Shown here: in pieces, positions 1 to 11,600 of the stretch
Numbering within the stretch: position 1 is the stretch's first letter
How the letters are laid out: every line of letters begins with the position of its first letter
Assembly (NCBI GenBank): GCA_038496675.1
Contig: CM076654.1
Span: forward strand, 927,046-991,045
Length of the DNA: 64,000 nt
From: Rachycentron canadum
Lineage: Eukaryota > Chordata > Actinopteri > Carangiformes > Rachycentridae
Reading direction: 5' to 3'
The notes under the pieces: generated by a model
Database searches by the model: none
What the model saw: the letters and a program-made list of their open reading frames with translations, nothing else
What the model was told of the DNA's origin: nothing
Translations under genes and position numbers: made by a program

Positions 1-294
1 CCCCCCCCCCCCCCACCAGCTCCCGTTGCCTGAATTCTGAGTCACATTTTATCGACTCGAGTCTTTGTGGTTTTAAATTTATTACAGTCACAAATTTACA
101 ATTTAAAATGTTTGGTTGCACAATGAAACTTAATTGGGAACAAATGTCAATCAGTAAACAGATCATCTGTTGTTCGTCAGTGTTGTGTCCAGTTGTCCCT
201 CTGTTATTTCTTCGTAGTCTGTTAATATTTCCTGTGAGGTTTCATCATCCTGGTACTTTGGTTGGTTTCGTTTCAATCCCGTCTCTGACCACAG
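1..294 (+). other. Intron of slc12a2, left edge of window
   Basis: Begins with a C homopolymer (1-14). No exon is seen before the acceptor at 293-294. Earlier slc12a2 exons must lie to the left of the window. Confidence 0.6.
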
Positions 295-3200
295 GGTGGC
301 GGCCTAGCTTCAAATACTACAACATGTGGGTGTCTCTGGCGGGGGCCATCCTGTGCTGCGTGGTGATGTTTGTCATCAACTGGTGGGCGGCTCTGGTCAC
401 TCTGCTCATCGTCCTCGCTCTCTACATCTATGTCAGCTACAAGAAACCTGGTAAGAACCATAAAGGTGCCCTAAGATGCAGTTCCTCTCATGGCCACTAG
501 ATGGTGCCTAGAAAAACTCACACTATTGAAAGCAAAAAACAATTACGACAAGAATTTGGGTTAGGGGAGGTAAACCTCGACACAAACTGATCAGTAACGT
601 TGGTCCTGAACAAAATAAAATACTACACTCGATCTTCATCCTAAATGGGAAATGAAGTTTTACAGACCTTTTTTTCAAATTTTTCATTTTTTGTTTGAAT
701 TCGAATTTTGGCTGTAGCTATTAATCTCCATTTTCAAATAGTTCTGGTTGTTTGAGGCTAATAAGAGAATTTGAAAGGCACGTGTTTGGTGTTGGCATCT
801 ACTCATTAAACATTTTTTATTCTGACGCTGGTTCTGATACAGCGCTTTAATCCAACATCACCACTGTCTCTTTTCATTTTTAAAGGAAATCATTGTGTAA
901 CAGAAACAATAACCTCTATACAGGTGTAGAAGTCCACAAACCTACTTGGGATCCACCAAACAGCCTTCACCCTGTTCTTCACTGTGATGAATGTGTGTGC
1001 TGTTTTCTGTAGATGTGAACTGGGGCTCGTCCACTCAGGCTCTGATCTATAACCAGGCTCTGACCCACTGTCTGAACCTCACTGGAGTCGAGGACCACGT
1101 TAAAAACTTCAGGTGAGCCCGTTGACTTGAGGGCCTTTGATTCTGGGTTCAGACGAGGAACCATTCAGGTTTTAACACCAACTCAGACCAGACTGGTTCC
1201 TGTTCTGTGATGCTTCAGATACTGACTGTAGGGTTTTTGACCTTGTAAACATCAGTTTTAATGTTAAAGTACAGCAGTGAATCACAGGTGAGACATCAAC
1301 ATTTGAAAATCAGGTGGAAAAGCTAAATTTCCTGATTTAGTCCTTAATTTTAATGGTTAAGGAAGTGATTGAATTCCATGTTTCCAGGCCTCAGTGTTTG
1401 GTGCTGACTGGTTATCCAAACACTCGTCCCGCTCTGCTTCATCTGGTTCATTCTTTCACCAAGAACATCGGCCTCATGGTCTGTGGTCACATCAAGACCG
1501 TACGTACAGACGAGCAGATACAGTTTCCTCTAATGTCTGATTCATCCCCTTGTCCTCGTCATCATCGTCCTCCTGCTCTGCTCCAGGTGTCCCGTCGGCC
1601 CAACTTTAAAGAGCTGTTCCAGGACCACGCCCGCTGTCAGCGCTGGCTCAATGAAAAACGGATCAAGGCCTTTTACACTCCAGTTTTCTCCGACAACCTG
1701 AGGCACGGGTCCCAGTTCCTCCTGCAGGTCTGCACCTCTGCAGCATCTTGTTGTCTGACGTTGATTCTTCATTTCATTAGTATCTTCACCTTCATTTTTC
1801 AACACAAGGACATTAATGATCCATGAACCAAATTACCACAAACATTCACTTTGAAAACCAACTACTACGTTTACTACGTTTTATCTATTAATGCCTCTAA
1901 GTTTTCATAGCTACTGTTTATTATAATACATTTTTCTGTCAGGATTATTTTATTCTCTACATCTTCTTCCATCCATTTTCCACCATGTTCTTTTGTCTTT
2001 TGATCACGTGACTTTGTTTATATATGATTCCCTCCTATTTTAAACATTAAACCTTTCAAATTAAAATCACAAATAACTCCCCCTTTCCTGACTTTAAAAA
2101 TGTTATGTTGTGCAGTTAATATGTGAGAAATACATCTTCACAGCTCCATCACATCTGTGTTCTCTGCTCCTCAGTCGGTTGGTTTGGGTCGTCTGAAACC
2201 CAACACGCTGGTCATGGGATTCAAGAACAACTGGAGTGACGGAGACATGAGAGACGTGGAGATTTACATTAACACTATACAGTAAGAGTGGATGTGTTTA
2301 AATAGAGACACTAACATTTAAAAAAAGAAATACACAAATGAAAAGAAACACTATGTATTATTCAGAGACATGGTGTTACTTTTCTACGCAGATGATACAC
2401 AACTATACCTGTTGGTTAGATCCACTGACCCTGGAATCGCTGAGTTCTCTGAATGATGGTCTGTGTGATGTTGAACTATTTCCTTCAGTTGAGCTAAAAC
2501 AAAATGGAGGTTCTTGTTCTTGATGATTAGATAATTGGCATCATCTGTTGGTTCCCCGTCTGATCATGTCAAGCCTATTGCAAAAAACTTGTACAATAAT
2601 TTTTATCATTTTAGAAATATTTCCAAAATATGGCCTTTTATAACTTTTCACATGTTTTTATCTCATCACGTCTGGATCACTGCAATTTTCAGACCTCCTA
2701 GTTCCCTGCTCAGCAGTTCATGTACAGAGGTTGTTGGGCACATTAAACATCGTCCTGCCGAAAATAAGAACTGGTCTCTATAAGAATACATTTACTGAAG
2801 CTACTTTAACTACAGTTTGTTGTTTGTGTAGACTCTGTGCTGTCTACACACCAGATTTCCTCTGCAGGATAATGAGGTTCTGAGTGGAGTTGTGTTTTAT
2901 ATTCCAGTGATGCCTTTGACCTGCAGTTCGGTGTGGTGATTCTCCGACTGCAGGAAGGACTGGACATCTCTCACATCCATGGACAAGGTTTGTCTCTTTA
3001 TCTGTGTCTCCTTCAGTGTATCTGCCTGCAGAAGCGCTGTATGTACTCTATCTGTCCCCGTTTGTCTCACAGACGAGCTCCTCTCGTCCCACGAGAAGCC
3101 ACCGGTCAGCAGCAGGGATGTGGTGGTTTCTGTTAGTTTGGCTAAAGACTCGGACTCTGACTCCTGTCCTTCAAAAACCACCAGCAGTCAGAGCAGCCCG

Positions 3201-6096
3201 CTCATCATGAAAGGTAAAGGAGGAAGAAGAAACACCAGGGACGACAGAACAGAGAAGAAGAGGGTGTCTCAAACAACAAGGTGCTTCTTTTACTTGTGTT
3301 GCTTCATGTTCCTGTCTGTTGTCGTCTGCTGCAGAGACCAAGTCTCCTCTGAGTCTGACTGACCAACGTCTGCTGGAGTCCAGTCAGCAGTTTAAGAAGA
3401 AACAAGGCAAAGGAACCATCGATGTCTGGTGGCTGTTTGATGATGGAGGTGAGTGTTCAGGTCTGATACGATGGAGAGGACTGTGTGTGTGTGGAGACAC
3501 CAAACAGCTTTATACAAGTATCAACACACCATGAAGTCAGTTTGTTTGCTGCTGGTTTGAAGCCTCGTTATAAAGGATTAAAACTATAAGCTTTCATCAG
3601 TAACATTATTATATATCTATATGTGTGTGTGTGTTTAGGTCTGACTCTGCTGATCCCCTACCTGCTGACTAACAGGAGTAAATGGGGCGACTGCAGGATC
3701 CGCGTCTTCATCGGCGGAAAGATCAACCGGATCGACCACGACCGCCGAGTGTGAGACAGCAGCTTGTTTTACTGCTCAGCACAAACACACAACCTGCAGT
3801 GTTTACATGCCTTCATTGTGTTTTTACTGTGTGTCTGTCTGTCCCCCTCAGGATGGCCACGCTGCTCAGCAGGTTCAGGATCGACTTCTCCGACATCAAC
3901 GTCCTCGGAGACATCAACACCAAACCCAAGAAACACAAGTACGAGCCCTGAAGTCCCCTTTGGTTCTGTGATGATGGAAAACCTTTAGGATCTAACTGAC
4001 TTAGACACAGACTCATCTGTGAAGGTGATGGTCGGGCGTATGAGAGATTGTCCCAGTTCTGGGGCTGTGTCCTTCGGAGGACTTGGTCTGTGAGGGTCTG
4101 GTCTTCTGAGGATTTTCCCATTGCTTTACCAGCTGTTCCAGCTGTTGCCCTGTGAGAGCTATGTTTGTCCCGTTTAAGCTGATTCATTCTCAGTTCTTGC
4201 CCTGGGTCAGATCTGTTTAATCTGCTACTAGAAGTTTGTGAACATGAAGTTTTAAAATGTATTTTCAAAATGCAGCATCAGGCTGAGGAGTTAAAACCGA
4301 CAACGCTGCTGTAGGTAGAAACACTCATACACCAGACTTCAGAGAAAAAATATCAAATTCAGAGTAAACGACCTGGATCTGTCCCAAAACTTAATGGTCT
4401 GATCTCTGGTCCACGTCTCATCCTGACACCAAGTTCGATGTAAATCGGCTCAGTACTTAATGTGTAATCCTGTAAAAACATGAACTTCCTTGTTGGAGGC
4501 GATGAACTGAAGTATGATGTGTTTTGCAGTAAGCTGAGTTTCAAGGAGCTGATCGAGCCCTACAGGCTGAAGGAGGACGACATGGAGCAGGAGGCTGCGG
4601 AGAGGCTGAAGGCCCAGGAGCCGTGGAGGATCACAGACAACGAGCTGGAGCTCTACAAGGCCAAGGTCAGTGTCTGTAGCTGGGCTCAGGTCAGCCGCCA
4701 CGTTAGAGCCACGTTACACAAACTGAAGTGTGTGTCAATGGCCTCAATGACCTGATGTGTGTGTGACTTCCAGACCAACCGTCAGATCAGGCTGAACGAG
4801 CTGATGAAGGAACACTCCAGCACGGCCAAGCTCATCGTCATGTAAGATCCTCAGTTTCCACTTTCACTGATAAAAACAAAGAAACTTCTGCATCACAACT
4901 ATTTGTTTATATTAACTTCATGTAACTGAGGCGACTGATGCCGACTCAACTAACAGCTCAAACAGATACACATCATGTAGGAGCCATGACTGATTCCAGA
5001 GGAGTTTATTCTGTAGCTTTGTTTTTTGTTAGTGGTATAAATTCTGAATGTCATTTATTCTCGTGTGATCACAGTGATTATAGTTGTTAACACAAGCACC
5101 TGTTCACCAGTGTGTGGGAGGTGGAGAAAGGCTGAGCCGGTCGCTGTGTTGCTTGTTGCTCAGCACTTCTACTTGATCACTGTGGTTATAGTGCAGGTTC
5201 TGTTTGTTCAAACAGGCCCGACCTCAGCCTCTCAGACCCCTTTAGTTTGTTCTGTGAATTGGCCTTATAACATACTGTTTGAGCCACGAGTGGGCAATTC
5301 ATTTCACAAGGGGCCACGTGAGAACTGGGACTGTTGTGGGGGGCAGGACTAAGTGTCTCCCCTCTGTGATGTCACCGTCGTCTGTGAGCTGCTGGTTTGA
5401 AGCCTCCAGTTTGTAATCTGTCCGTCGGCCATCTTGGTTTTTTGAAACCAGAAGAAACCACATTATGAGGAGAAGGTGGAGCTGAGGAGGAGTGAGGGGT
5501 GGAGCTGACCTGCTCTGTACTCTATCCTGATTGGGTGACCTAGAGTCCAGGTCCAGCCCACTGCATGTCATCCTCTCCCTCTCTCCCTCTCTCTCTCTCT
5601 TGCCACGCCTGTGATGTACAGGCTAATCATGGTCACATGATCAGTACTGGACAGTAAAGTTACTGTATTGTAAGACTTTTAGATTCTCTTTTTTAAAATC
5701 TTTACACACACAAACAACATCACAAACGCTACATTTGGTTGTTGAATAGTTATGATGTGTTGAGTCAGTTATTGGCCGACAAACACACTGATCCTTAACA
5801 TTGACCTTTGACCTTTGAGGCTCTAGCTATAAAAGCCTGTTGCTCTTTTTGTTCGACTCATGTAACATTTCCCTCTCTCACGTTCAGATTATTCTTTTTT
5901 CATCATCATGTTCATAAAGTCATCAGCACTAACGATGACATCACTTCCTGCTCTGTGTGCAGGAGCATGCCTCTGGCGAGGAAGGGCACCGTGTCGAGCG
6001 CCCTCTACATGTGTTGGCTGGAAACTCTGTCCAAGGACCTGCCTCCTCTGCTGCTGGTCCGAGGAAACCAGCAGAGCGTCCTCACCTTCTACTCCT

Positions 6097-6098
<2 letters not shown>
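295..6098 (+). CDS. slc12a2: Na-K-2Cl cotransporter NKCC1, 3' half (13 exons, 5' part outside window)
   Basis: This is the C-terminal part of an electroneutral Na+/K+/2Cl- importer of the plasma membrane. Coding exons: 295-450, 1013-1112, 1388-1499, 1587-1727, 2175-2281, 2908-2987, 3073-3213, 3335-3448, 3639-3750, 3852-3938, 4530-4665, 4774-4841, 5963-6098. They join in frame to 495 codons plus TAA. The first exon encodes the last membrane helices (FVINWWAALVTLLIVLALYI); the rest is the cytoplasmic domain, with NFKELFQDHARCQRW, KKQGKGTIDVWWLFDDGG, RIDFSDINVLGDINTKPKK, WRITDNELELYK and the terminal LVRGNQQSVLTFYS. RIDFSDI, the DDME-type acidic run and ELLSS..DVVVSV match NKCC1 better than NKCC2 or NCC as I recall those families. 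The variable linker before QFKKKQGKG is short. A LINE remnant lies in the 2282-2907 intron and a CA repeat follows the stop. A teleost-specific slc12a2 duplicate cannot be excluded. Confidence 0.93.
2380..2770 (+). mobile_element. Degraded LINE reverse-transcriptase fragment in slc12a2 intron
   Basis: Reading with frameshifts, the plus strand gives pieces typical of a fish non-LTR retrotransposon RT: YADDTQLY-like near 2388 (here as ADDTQLYLLVRSTDPG), then RNISKIWPF near 2610 and an SRLDYCN-like piece near 2670. Several stops and frame changes show it is dead. It lies wholly inside the intron between exons 2175-2281 and 2908-2987. Confidence 0.6.
5360..5553 (-). repeat. R1 interspersed repeat, 3' part
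   Basis: Inverted relative to the reference copy at 41360-41765. It carries the conserved block of the GTGAGCTGCTG stretch, the CGGCCATCTTGG stretch, the GAGGAGAAGGTGGAGCTG stretch and the TCCTGATTGGGTG stretch. Lies in the last slc12a2 intron. Confidence 0.75.
5802..5814 (+). promoter_or_regulatory. Perfect DR1 nuclear-receptor half-site pair
   Basis: TGACCT-T-TGACCT is a direct repeat with 1-bp spacing, the class bound by PPAR/RXR and HNF4. It lies in the last intron of slc12a2. The motif is seen directly; any function is inference. Confidence 0.35.

Positions 6099-6100
<2 letters not shown>

Positions 6101-6153
<53 letters not shown>
6101..6153 (+). repeat. (CA)n microsatellite in slc12a2 3' UTR
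   Basis: An uninterrupted CA dinucleotide run starting 3 bp after the TAA stop. It generates long spurious open frames on both strands. Confidence 0.97.
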
Positions 6154-6155
<2 letters not shown>

Positions 6156-6296
6156 ACACGCACAGTGTGTGTTGGTCTCTGTGCTTATCTACCACAACAA
6201 CAGAAACATTATGATGCTTCGAGTTCAGTGAAACTCTCCTGCTGTGAAGAGACAAAGTGTTGAAGTCTAATTCTGTTCATCATTCACATTAATCTG

Positions 6297-6302
6297 AATA
6301 AA
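6297..6302 (+). terminator. Polyadenylation signal AATAAA of slc12a2
   Basis: Canonical AATAAA about 200 bp after the stop codon, giving a short 3' UTR. No closer canonical hexamer was seen. Confidence 0.7.
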
Positions 6303-6852
6303 TTTCTGTCACTTCTTGTTCACAGATTAATCAGCATGAGTACGTCTGTCTTCTCTCTATAATCTGTGTGTTTTACTACAGGAAATATTAACGACTTCAT
6401 GTGTAATGATAAAAATCAGGATTTCAGAGCGTGTGCTGGTTTTTTCAGGTGACCTGTGATTGTGAGGTGGTGATTTGTTTTCAAGAAGTGAGACACTGAT
6501 AACAACATTTTGTACATATTTTATTAAAATATTAACTACACTGCTCCTTTATGTCCAGTCAGAGTTATTTATGGATCATCACTTTCTATATTTTCTCAGT
6601 CAGTTTCTTCAAAATCCTTTTTTTTTTTTTTTTCGGAATCATCATTATTTTACCAAATACTATGAATTCACTGTAATTAATCCAGGTGTTTAATCAGTGT
6701 AATCACATGGAAATTCAAACCTCAGTTTAACAGACTGAAAACAGACACACTGCAGGCTGCATCAACAACAGCAGAGAAATGTGTTTGAACAGATCATCCA
6801 GCTTTTAAACATTTTATCAACACATTACATACGTATTAGAATATTTCAGAGA

Positions 6853-7060
6853 TAGAGACTGAGACCATAAACTCATTAGGAAAACGTTTACTGAGCTAAT
6901 AAATCAAGGAGAAGTAGGGACATTTTCCCATAGACTTCAATACAATCTGACTTCTTTAACAACCAGTGGAGTCGCCCCCTGATGGTCATTAGAGAGAATG
7001 AAGGTTTATGGCTCTTCAGTATTGGGTCCACTTCACAGACCCAGAGTCCAGGTCCAGGTC
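6853..7060 (-). repeat. R1 interspersed repeat, 5' part
   Basis: Inverted copy of the R1 front half (GTTTACTGAGCTAATAAATC, GGAGTCGCCCCCTGATGG, CCCAGAGTCCAGG). It ends in a short run of CCAGGT hexamers (7042-7071). Confidence 0.85.
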
Positions 7061-7378
7061 CAGGTCCAGGTCCTCTGTTATAAACGAGATGATATTATCA
7101 TATTTCTGTGATGACTGTGAGGTTAAAATTAAAAGGAGCAACAAACCTTTGTTAATTTGCTGTAAATCAAAATCAAAATATTCCTCTAAAATATTTTTAT
7201 AAGTTTAGCAGAATTATTTAAATTATAAAGAATAAATGTATTAACTGATTTTTAAACTTCAAACTGTTCTTAGCATTGTTGTTTTTTGTGATTCTTTAAA
7301 TGTAAAGTGACATTTCTGACGGTCCTTGAATGCAACGTTGCTCATTGATAACCGTGTGTGGACTGATGAAGAATGACA

Positions 7379-7388
7379 GTCACGTGAC
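7379..7388 (+). promoter_or_regulatory. Palindromic E-box GTCACGTGAC upstream of nudt12
   Basis: A perfect 10-bp palindrome around CACGTG, the form bound by USF and by TFEB/MITF (CLEAR consensus). It is followed closely by GTCGACGTCAG. The surrounding 7370-7640 is more CpG-rich than the flanks, so this is a plausible upstream promoter of nudt12. Function inferred. Confidence 0.4.
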
Positions 7389-7904
7389 CGGTCGACGTCA
7401 GATCAGTTCACTCGAAAACACGAAGCACTGATGTAATTGGTTGAAAACACGGAAATACGGTGCTGTGTGGTGCCCGTGAAGGCAGCACAGTTGTGGGCAC
7501 CGTCGCCGTTGCTCTTGAACGCAGCTCGTTGTGAGTGAGTCTGGTCGTGGACTGAGGCGAACCGGTCTGGAGCTGAACCAGGTCAGACTTCATCAGGTTT
7601 CAAATCCGTTTCCACCGGTTAAGGCTCGAACCGAGTTTCTCCCGGGTCGTGTCGGTATTAAACCGGACCAGGACCTGGACCTGGACCAGGACCTGGTTCA
7701 GAGGACTTAACTCCTCACTTCACTGTGGTCAGAAGCGGCTTCACCTGGTCACGACACAACTTCACTGTTACTCATTCAACACGTCACCATGTTACCATCT
7801 ACGGAAGCCTGCAGGTGTCAAACCTCACCTTTACGGCAGCGTTAAAGCCCAAACGCGTGTTTTTTAGGTGTTTTATGTAAAATCCTGTTTTGTAACAGCG
7901 TGTG

Positions 7905-8010
7905 GTTTTAGAGGCGGAGCCCAAAGATGATTGACAGCTGTTAGCACCAATCAGAGGGAGGGGCCTTTCCCGGGAGAGAAATATAAAGGCACAGAGTCCA
8001 GTTAATGACA
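7905..8010 (+). promoter_or_regulatory. Candidate core promoter: GC box, CCAAT box and TATA-like box
   Basis: A GAGGCGGAGC stretch near 7912, CCAAT at 7947-7951 and TATAAAG at 7982-7988 occur in normal order and spacing, predicting a start near 8010-8020. The first nudt12 coding exon begins at 8695 just after a splice acceptor (CTGTCCAG ending at 8686), so an upstream non-coding exon is required. It could start here or near the 7379 E-box. Confidence 0.4.
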
Positions 8011-8023
8011 AAAGTAAAAGTTC

Positions 8024-8024
<1 letters not shown>

Positions 8025-8073
<49 letters not shown>
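8025..8073 (+). repeat. (ATT)n trinucleotide microsatellite
   Basis: About 15 uninterrupted ATT units, 15-20 bp downstream of the predicted TATA-driven start. If transcribed it would fall in the nudt12 5' UTR or first intron. Confidence 0.95.
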
Positions 8074-8694
8074 TGGTGCCTTCGTGTCTAAAGCGGATTT
8101 TACAGTTGCAGCTGGTTGACGTGGAAATCATTTTAATGACTTTATTTTAATTACTATCTATGAAGTGAGCAACAGCCCTTTGTTTCTTCGCTGTAAACCA
8201 CCTCAATATTCCTCAAAAATGTTTTAAAGGTTGAGCAGAAATCTAAAGTTTTACAGAATAAAAGTGTCAATATCCAATTATTACATTTCAAGCTGTAAAT
8301 GGAATTTTTTTACTGATCTCGGATGAAACAATTTGTCAAGAAGGACAAAACAAAGTTATGCTACTTTATAAATAAGTGTTTTTATTATTCTAATAAAGTT
8401 TTTGACTGTTGAAAACAGTCAATGCTCATCACAGTTACTCAATGTGATGCCTTCAAATGTCTGGTTAGTAAGTAAGTATAAGTTCAAACATTATCAGAAT
8501 AGTTGCCAATCAATTTTCTGTCAATCAGCCAGTTACTAGTTTCAGCTCCACTTTTATCTTACAAGTAGAAACAGGCGAATGGATCGAACCATGGTCTTGG
8601 ACTCAGTGAGGTGATGAATCCTAGTTCCCCTCACATCTGTCTCTGTTTGATCACTGATCAACACAAGGTTCATTGTGTCTGTCCAGGCGTCAGG

Positions 8695-11600
8695 ATGACG
8701 AGCCTCCAGCTGAGTGCGAAGGAGGAGATGGTGGAGAGGTTCCTGGACGCTGCAGCCAGAGGAGATCTGACCCAGGTGTCCACGCTGCTGACCCAGGGCC
8801 CGTCTCTCATCAACCAGACAGGACACAGTGGCTGGACGGCCCTGATGCTCGCCGCTCGCAACGGACACCACCATGTGGTGAAGCTGCTGCTGTCACATGG
8901 GTAAATACAGCGTTTCAGTTCTGACTCATCTTTAATAAACAATTTTAATTAATCTTCATCAATATGAAAGTGATAATGAGAAACACTGTAAAGCTGCATA
9001 ATCAGTTTTTAGCCTCTAGGGGGCAGAACAACCCCCCAAAAAACAAATACACAACACTGACAAAGTGTTAATTAAAAAGCTAATTAAAAATTTGAACAGG
9101 AAAGCAAAACCCTAACCCCTGATCACGATCAACAACATGATCATCTCACTGCAGTTTTAAATGTAAAAAAGGAATGGATCTGAATGTAAAATAAAAGTAG
9201 AATATATAGGCAAAAAGAGGCTAAAACCACAGGCTAAAAGAGGCTAAAGCAGGAACCAAAAGAAGGCCAGTGGCGGCCGACCAATAGAGTGTGCCGCACC
9301 ACCAGACCTTCATTGAATAAGACTTTTAAAAATGACTTTGAAATATATTTATTTTTTTAATGAGCAAGGTAAATATGATATAGTTGGTGAGTAAAATGTA
9401 TAATCTGCTGTGAAAATGTTGGTTAAAATGTTTATACGTTGTCTAAAGTTACCGATTGGTCACATGTTTCTTTGCCCATTGACTCTGGTTATAAACTGCA
9501 CATTCGCATTAGCTCCTCTTCAATACAAGAGATAGGAGCAGTTCACCCCCATCACTAAGGGGGGGCAGCAGAGGAACTGAGCCCCAGGCAGAGGGGAGGC
9601 ATCTGTGAGCAGTCACCCAGCTGCCCATTGAACAGTCTCTGTGTGTCTGTTCCTTCCAACATGGCCATCGTTACTGTTACTTTACACTTTGATGACTTAA
9701 CACAAACACAAATGTTCAATCAGCTCAGCAAATACAAATTAAGGCCGTTTCATTTATTTAAATTCACAGCTGTAATACCTGGATACATGTTTGATTTTTG
9801 TTATGTGTACATTTTGGATTTAGCCCTAACCCTGGTGAAAAAGCACCAGCTGCCACTGGCTAAAACTGGTACTGAAACAAAGTTAAAACCATGGGCTAAA
9901 GGAAGTTAAAAAAAAAAAAAAAGCTAAAACTACAGGCTGAAAGAGGCTAAAACAGGAACCGAAATTAGGCTAAAAGAGGTTAAAGCAGGACTTTAAAGAA
10001 GGCTAAAACTCTGGGCTGATAAAGGTTAAAGCTAGGAGCTGCAGAGTTTTAGGACTTAACCTAATCCACCTTGTTGACAGAAGGACTCCTGACATCTCAC
10101 ACCTCTTTTCTATCTTATTTCTTAGCTGTGACAAATTCTCAGTGAACAGTTCGTCGCAGACCGCCTACGATATCGCCAAGTTCTGGGGCCACAGACACAT
10201 CGCCAACCTACTTGGCTGGACAGAAGATGGCTGCCAGCGAGTCCTGCCGGGCTCTGACCTCAGCCAGCAGGAAAACTACTTCAGCAGAGAGACACTGGAC
10301 CGTCTGAGTGGGAAGAGGACAGACAAGCTGTGGTTGGAGGCCAAACAGAGAGACCCAGACACAGTCTACCTCCTGTTCTCCAGCCTCAGCCCCATGGTCA
10401 GCAGCTGCCCGGAGGTCAGCAGCTCCCAGGTGGACAGCGGCTCAGGGGTACGTGGCTTCAGGCTAATGTTACTGATACTGAACCAGAGTGTTCTCCTGTG
10501 GATGTTAAAAAACTAGTATAACCCTGGTATTAGCAACACTGAAGCTACGAGCACAATATTATCACTATTAAATTATCAACATTAAAGGTCAAAGGTCACT
10601 GTGACCTCACAAAATAGGTTTTCTGCTGGAACCTAAGAATTCAGACACTAATGATAAAATAACTTATCACCAACTTCTCACAGCAGAAAATGATGACATG
10701 ATGATCACATTTTATATCCAAACACTCAAAGGCCAACTTCACAGTGACATCACAATGTTCTCCAAAAACACTTGCAGCCATTAGTCAACGCTGTATGTCA
10801 GGAAAGAGAGATTGCTATCAGCTATAATATCAGACTTTATAACTCTGCCCTCTGAGTGCAATAAACACTGCAAATTAATAACAACTGGGCAATTCTTTGC
10901 ATCACTGCTGCACCTTACATAACTACATACTTATTTCTATATACTTCTGTATTTATATTTTGACATTTCCACTTAATCTTTACTGATTTACAGCCCATTC
11001 ACACTTACTTTTATTTCATATTTATCTTTATTTTTTATTTTGTACTTTACATTTTTATATCTCATATTTTATTTTATTTCACTTACATTATATCTGTGTT
11101 ATAATTCTTAAGTCTGTACATATTTCTAGTTATATTTCTATTTCTATTGTTGGAGCACCTGTAACAAACCAAATTTCCCCTGTATTCTGATTCTGGTTTG
11201 AGTGATTATTTCCTGCAATGAGACATTATTGTAGTATGCTTTGCTCTGATGATTGGCACGTGTGGGTGGTGCTGTCACATCTGTGCACCTTTGATGTGTT
11301 ATCTGCAACTGTCAAACAGTCAGTTTGAACTCTTGATCTTCGCACATTGAATTCTGCATATTCTCTGGATGAGTGCACCATCCTTTACGCCGTTACGCCT
11401 TTACCTCAAAGGACAGAAGTACCACATCATCTGCATAGGGGAGAACACTTGTATTTATGATTGATGTGGAATTAATAAACGAAAGCATCGAGAGACAGTT
11501 ACCACCAAACTGAAAAGAGAGTCTGCAGGTTGTAAATAACATGGTTGTTCATTCTGATGGTTTGATTGTGATTCTGACTCCAACAGGATAAGACCAAGTT

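Noticed and set aside
3813..4268. A 151-codon minus-strand ORF in slc12a2
   Set aside because: Antisense to an slc12a2 exon and intron; no motif.
5889..6231. ORFs across the CA repeat after slc12a2
   Set aside because: They are poly-Thr/His or poly-Cys/Val translations of the microsatellite and the last exon in wrong frames.
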